Shown piece by piece: positions 62,557 through 64,000 of a stretch of 64,000 nt of DNA. Origin of the DNA: an uncultured Bacteroidales bacterium. Lineage in GTDB: Bacteria > Bacteroidota > Bacteroidia > Bacteroidales > Bacteroidaceae. The number at the start of each line of letters is the position of its first letter. Position 1 is the first letter of the stretch. Made by a program: the position numbers and the translations under genes. The stretch is taken from assembly GCA_937916465.1 (NCBI GenBank), contig CALFTK010000021.1, forward strand, positions 49,500 through 113,499, written 5' to 3'. Below the pieces are notes generated by a model. It saw only the letters and a program-made list of their open reading frames with translations. It was not told where the DNA came from and did not search any database.

Positions 62557-63732
62557 TTATCCCCAAACATGGAAGAGTTTTTTGTCAAGGTTGCGGGTGA
62601 CAAACTCTATGGGAAGTTTGGCATAGAGTTCGGTTGTTCTGATGGAGGAATGTCCCATCATTACCTGCAATACTTCCTTAGGGATTCCTTCGCCTAAACT
62701 GATGGTACAAGCAAAGGTGTGGCGGGCCACATGGGTGGTCAAAGGAAAACTGCAACCGAGAGCCAAACCGACACCTTTTAGGAATTGGTTGTACTTTTGG
62801 TTGGAGGTGATGTGAAGTTTGTAGTCGTTCCGTTCCAAAATCTTTTGGGTATAGGGAAGGATGGGTGTGATGAATTCCTCTCCAGTTTTCATTCGATGCC
62901 CATCAATGTAATCATGTCCATCTACCGTGATGATGTGCTGGGTATAGTCGAACGACTTGGCATCGCTATACGCCATGCCCGTAAAGATTTGGAAGAGGAA
63001 GAAGTCAAGGTATTTATTGGCTACTCTGTCTGCTGACTCTTCACGAATGGCAATCAACCGTTTTATCTGGTCTTTGGTGAGATGTGGGCGTTTGCCCTTC
63101 TCGCCACGTTTGTCTTGGAAGCGGTTGTATGGATTATCTTTGATGAGTCCCAAACGAAAGGCTTCGCTGACGTAACTTTTGAATCGTTTGTGATAATTGT
63201 GGATGGCAGCCTGGCTACGTTCAATGAGCTTGCCTGTAGATGTGTAAGTTTCTTCTTCACGAATGAACATATCAAATTCATAGATGTGAGTAAGGGTTAC
63301 ATCATCGAATGTCTTGAATTTGCCGAAACGCTGGAGGGCTTTATAAGTGGTCAAGTGTCCCTTGCGCGTCCCTTCTCTCATTTTGCGTGATTGGATACGT
63401 TCGCGCATCCATGCCATGAAGTTGCGTCGGTTGCTGCCATCTGATGACAGATAGGTTTTGAATTGTTGGGTGGTCATGTCATCACCATTTACTTCCATAG
63501 CAATGATGATACGTTCAAACTCCGTTACCTTCTTTTGAATCTGTTCGTTGAAAATGGCTGCCTTGGGATGGTTGATTACCTTACCATCCAGCCATTGAGT
63601 GGCATTCAGAAAGATACCGATTGAAAAGTAGAAACGTTCACGACCCAGACAGACAACGATTTCTACGGCTGCACAAGTGGTATCACTTGCTTGTTTTCGT
63701 CTGTTGAAAACTGTTCGAACTCTATTGTTCAT
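62557..63732 (-). CDS. Tyrosine integrase of the tRNA-Lys island
   Basis: About 391 residues from the preferred ATG at 63732 (MNNRVRTVFNRRKQ); an earlier in-frame ATG at 63762 would overlap the repeated boxes upstream. The Bacteroidetes integrase layout is visible: an N-terminal arm-type domain (RERFYFSIGIFLNATQWLDG), a SAM-like core-binding domain (about 95-200) and a catalytic domain with HVARHTFACTISL (HxxR), MGHSSIRTTELYAKL (His and Tyr). The first catalytic Arg position reads TGMAYSDAK, without Arg. This is a known departure in IntDOT-type recombinases. Its place next to the tRNA-Lys 3' end indicates it integrated this island. Confidence 0.9.
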   Translation of the reverse strand: MNNRVRTVFNRRKQASDTTCAAVEIVVCLGRERFYFSIGIFLNATQWLDGKVINHPKAAIFNEQIQKKVTEFERIIIAMEVNGDDMTTQQFKTYLSSDGSNRRNFMAWMRERIQSRKMREGTRKGHLTTYKALQRFGKFKTFDDVTLTHIYEFDMFIREEETYTSTGKLIERSQAAIHNYHKRFKSYVSEAFRLGLIKDNPYNRFQDKRGEKGKRPHLTKDQIKRLIAIREESADRVANKYLDFFLFQIFTGMAYSDAKSFDYTQHIITVDGHDYIDGHRMKTGEEFITPILPYTQKILERNDYKLHITSNQKYNQFLKGVGLALGCSFPLTTHVARHTFACTISLGEGIPKEVLQVMMGHSSIRTTELYAKLPIEFVTRNLDKKLFHVWG

Positions 63733-63733
63733 A

Positions 63734-63777
63734 GTGTAACACATTTGTGAGAAGTGTAACACAACTGCTGTAACACA
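63734..63777 (+). repeat. Three direct 9 bp repeats upstream of the integrase
   Basis: tgtaacaca occurs at 63735-63743, 63755-63763 and 63769-63777, directly upstream of the integrase start. They could be arm-type integrase or excisionase sites, or an operator. Confidence 0.55.
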
Positions 63778-63910
63778 AAAACCGTCCTAAAGTGGCTTTT
63801 TATGTCCAACGGTGTCACCTTTTCTCTTTTTTTTATTGGTGCCACACTCTAAGTGAAAAACCTGATTCTGATTTCTAACCTTTTGATAGTCAAAGGCGAT
63901 GAGGAGTTTG

Positions 63911-63943
63911 GAAAAAGAAAGGGACTTTTTCAAGTCCCTTCTT
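63911..63943 (-). terminator. Terminator downstream of tRNA-Lys (island-borne)
   Basis: A 9 bp perfect stem (aagggactt / aagtccctt) with a 4-base loop. On the minus strand it is followed by tttcttttt. It lies 8 bp past the tRNA 3' end and would replace the terminator displaced by the island. Confidence 0.65.
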
Positions 63944-63945
63944 TC

Positions 63946-63959
63946 AGTGATCCGCTTGG
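63946..63959. other. Putative right attachment site within the tRNA-Lys 3' end
   Basis: agtgatccgcttgg covers the discriminator base, the 3' acceptor strand and the first T-stem bases of tRNA-Lys. It matches 51472-51485 at 13 of 14 positions. Confidence 0.55.
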
Positions 63960-64000
63960 GGCTCGAACCCAAGACCCCAACATTAAAAGTGTTGTGCTCT
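63948..64000 (-). tRNA. tRNA-Lys (anticodon TTT), 5' part beyond the window
   Basis: Read on the minus strand, the sequence gives the anticodon stem CAACA/TGTTG with loop CTTTTAA (anticodon TTT at 63985-63987). A variable loop, the T arm (TTGGG-TTCGAGC-CCCAA), the 3' acceptor strand GCGGATC and discriminator A at 63948 follow. CCA is not encoded. The D arm and the 5' acceptor strand lie outside the window. Confidence 0.92.

Larger units (their letters stand above)
51472..63959. mobile_element. Integrated genomic island in tRNA-Lys with defence cargo
   Basis: About 12.5 kb is bounded by a direct repeat of the tRNA-Lys 3' end. A tyrosine integrase lies 215 bp from the intact tRNA end. The cargo is strongly AT-rich between 52 and 60.4 kb, compared with the flanking chromosome. 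It contains a restriction-modification operon, candidate TIR and HEPN effectors and an AlbA_2 protein, but no visible relaxase or conjugation gene, so it is probably mobilised in trans or immobile. Confidence 0.6.

Noticed and set aside
62446..62697. A plus-strand 83-codon frame overlapping the integrase end
   Set aside because: It runs through the terminator hairpin and antisense to the integrase C-terminus; the last 50 codons are a shadow.

Overview
The window looks like a chromosomal segment of a gut-type Bacteroidales bacterium (Bacteroidota). The evidence is the gene content (mreBCD-mrdA-rodA block, PSP1 protein beside holB, class I fumarase, FimB/Mfa2-like lipoprotein, DUF6057 protein, CE15/GH28/GH9 polysaccharide enzymes), Bacteroidetes-type promoters (-7 TAnnTTTG with a -33 TTG), and DUF1016 and tyrosine-recombinase partners in a type I restriction locus. 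I cannot fix the genus from sequence alone.

Region 1 (1-11.74 kb) is accessory DNA. It begins inside a DUF4357-domain gene, followed by a 427-residue proteasome/HslV-like Ntn hydrolase and a 58-residue ORF. Then comes a complete type I restriction-modification operon: hsdR, hsdM, a DUF1016/YhcG-type nuclease, hsdS. Downstream lie a broken DUF2188 gene, a tyrosine recombinase and two promoterless hsdS cassettes, all framed by three sets of inverted repeats. This is a phase-variable specificity locus that can shuffle two 5' and three 3' target-recognition domains. The region ends with the 3' remnant of what is probably a relaxase gene.

Region 2 (11.76-51.4 kb) is mostly conserved chromosome. 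It holds a DUF2975/HTH pair with a palindromic operator, an AI-2E family permease, two tandem acetyltransferase-like genes coupled to parE, coaD, an S41 protease, a GPH sugar symporter, a GH9 enzyme, a DUF362/polyferredoxin pair, purH, the rod-shape operon mreB-mreC-mreD-mrdA-rodA, a convergent PSP1-holB-fumarase block, and hflX-rsmI. These are followed by a DUF6057/c-heme lipoprotein pair, a small pectin/hemicellulose-type set (CE15, GH28, GH65-like), a fimbrillin-like lipoprotein, a formate/nitrite-type channel and a secreted esterase.

Region 3 (about 51.47-63.96 kb) is a 12.5 kb genomic island in the 3' end of a tRNA-Lys(TTT) gene, with a tyrosine integrase beside the tRNA and a 13/14 bp copy of the tRNA end at the far side. 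It carries an AT-rich run of same-strand genes: HTH regulator, a BcgI-like nuclease-methyltransferase fusion, a specificity subunit, a DGQHR-domain protein fused to a TIR/deoxyribosyltransferase-like domain, a large protein ending in a HEPN-like R-N-x3-H motif, a TIR protein, and an AlbA_2/Schlafen-type ATP-binding regulator. The first three genes look like a restriction-modification system. The next three look like candidate abortive-infection effectors, and the close packing suggests a composite defence system that I do not recognise as described.
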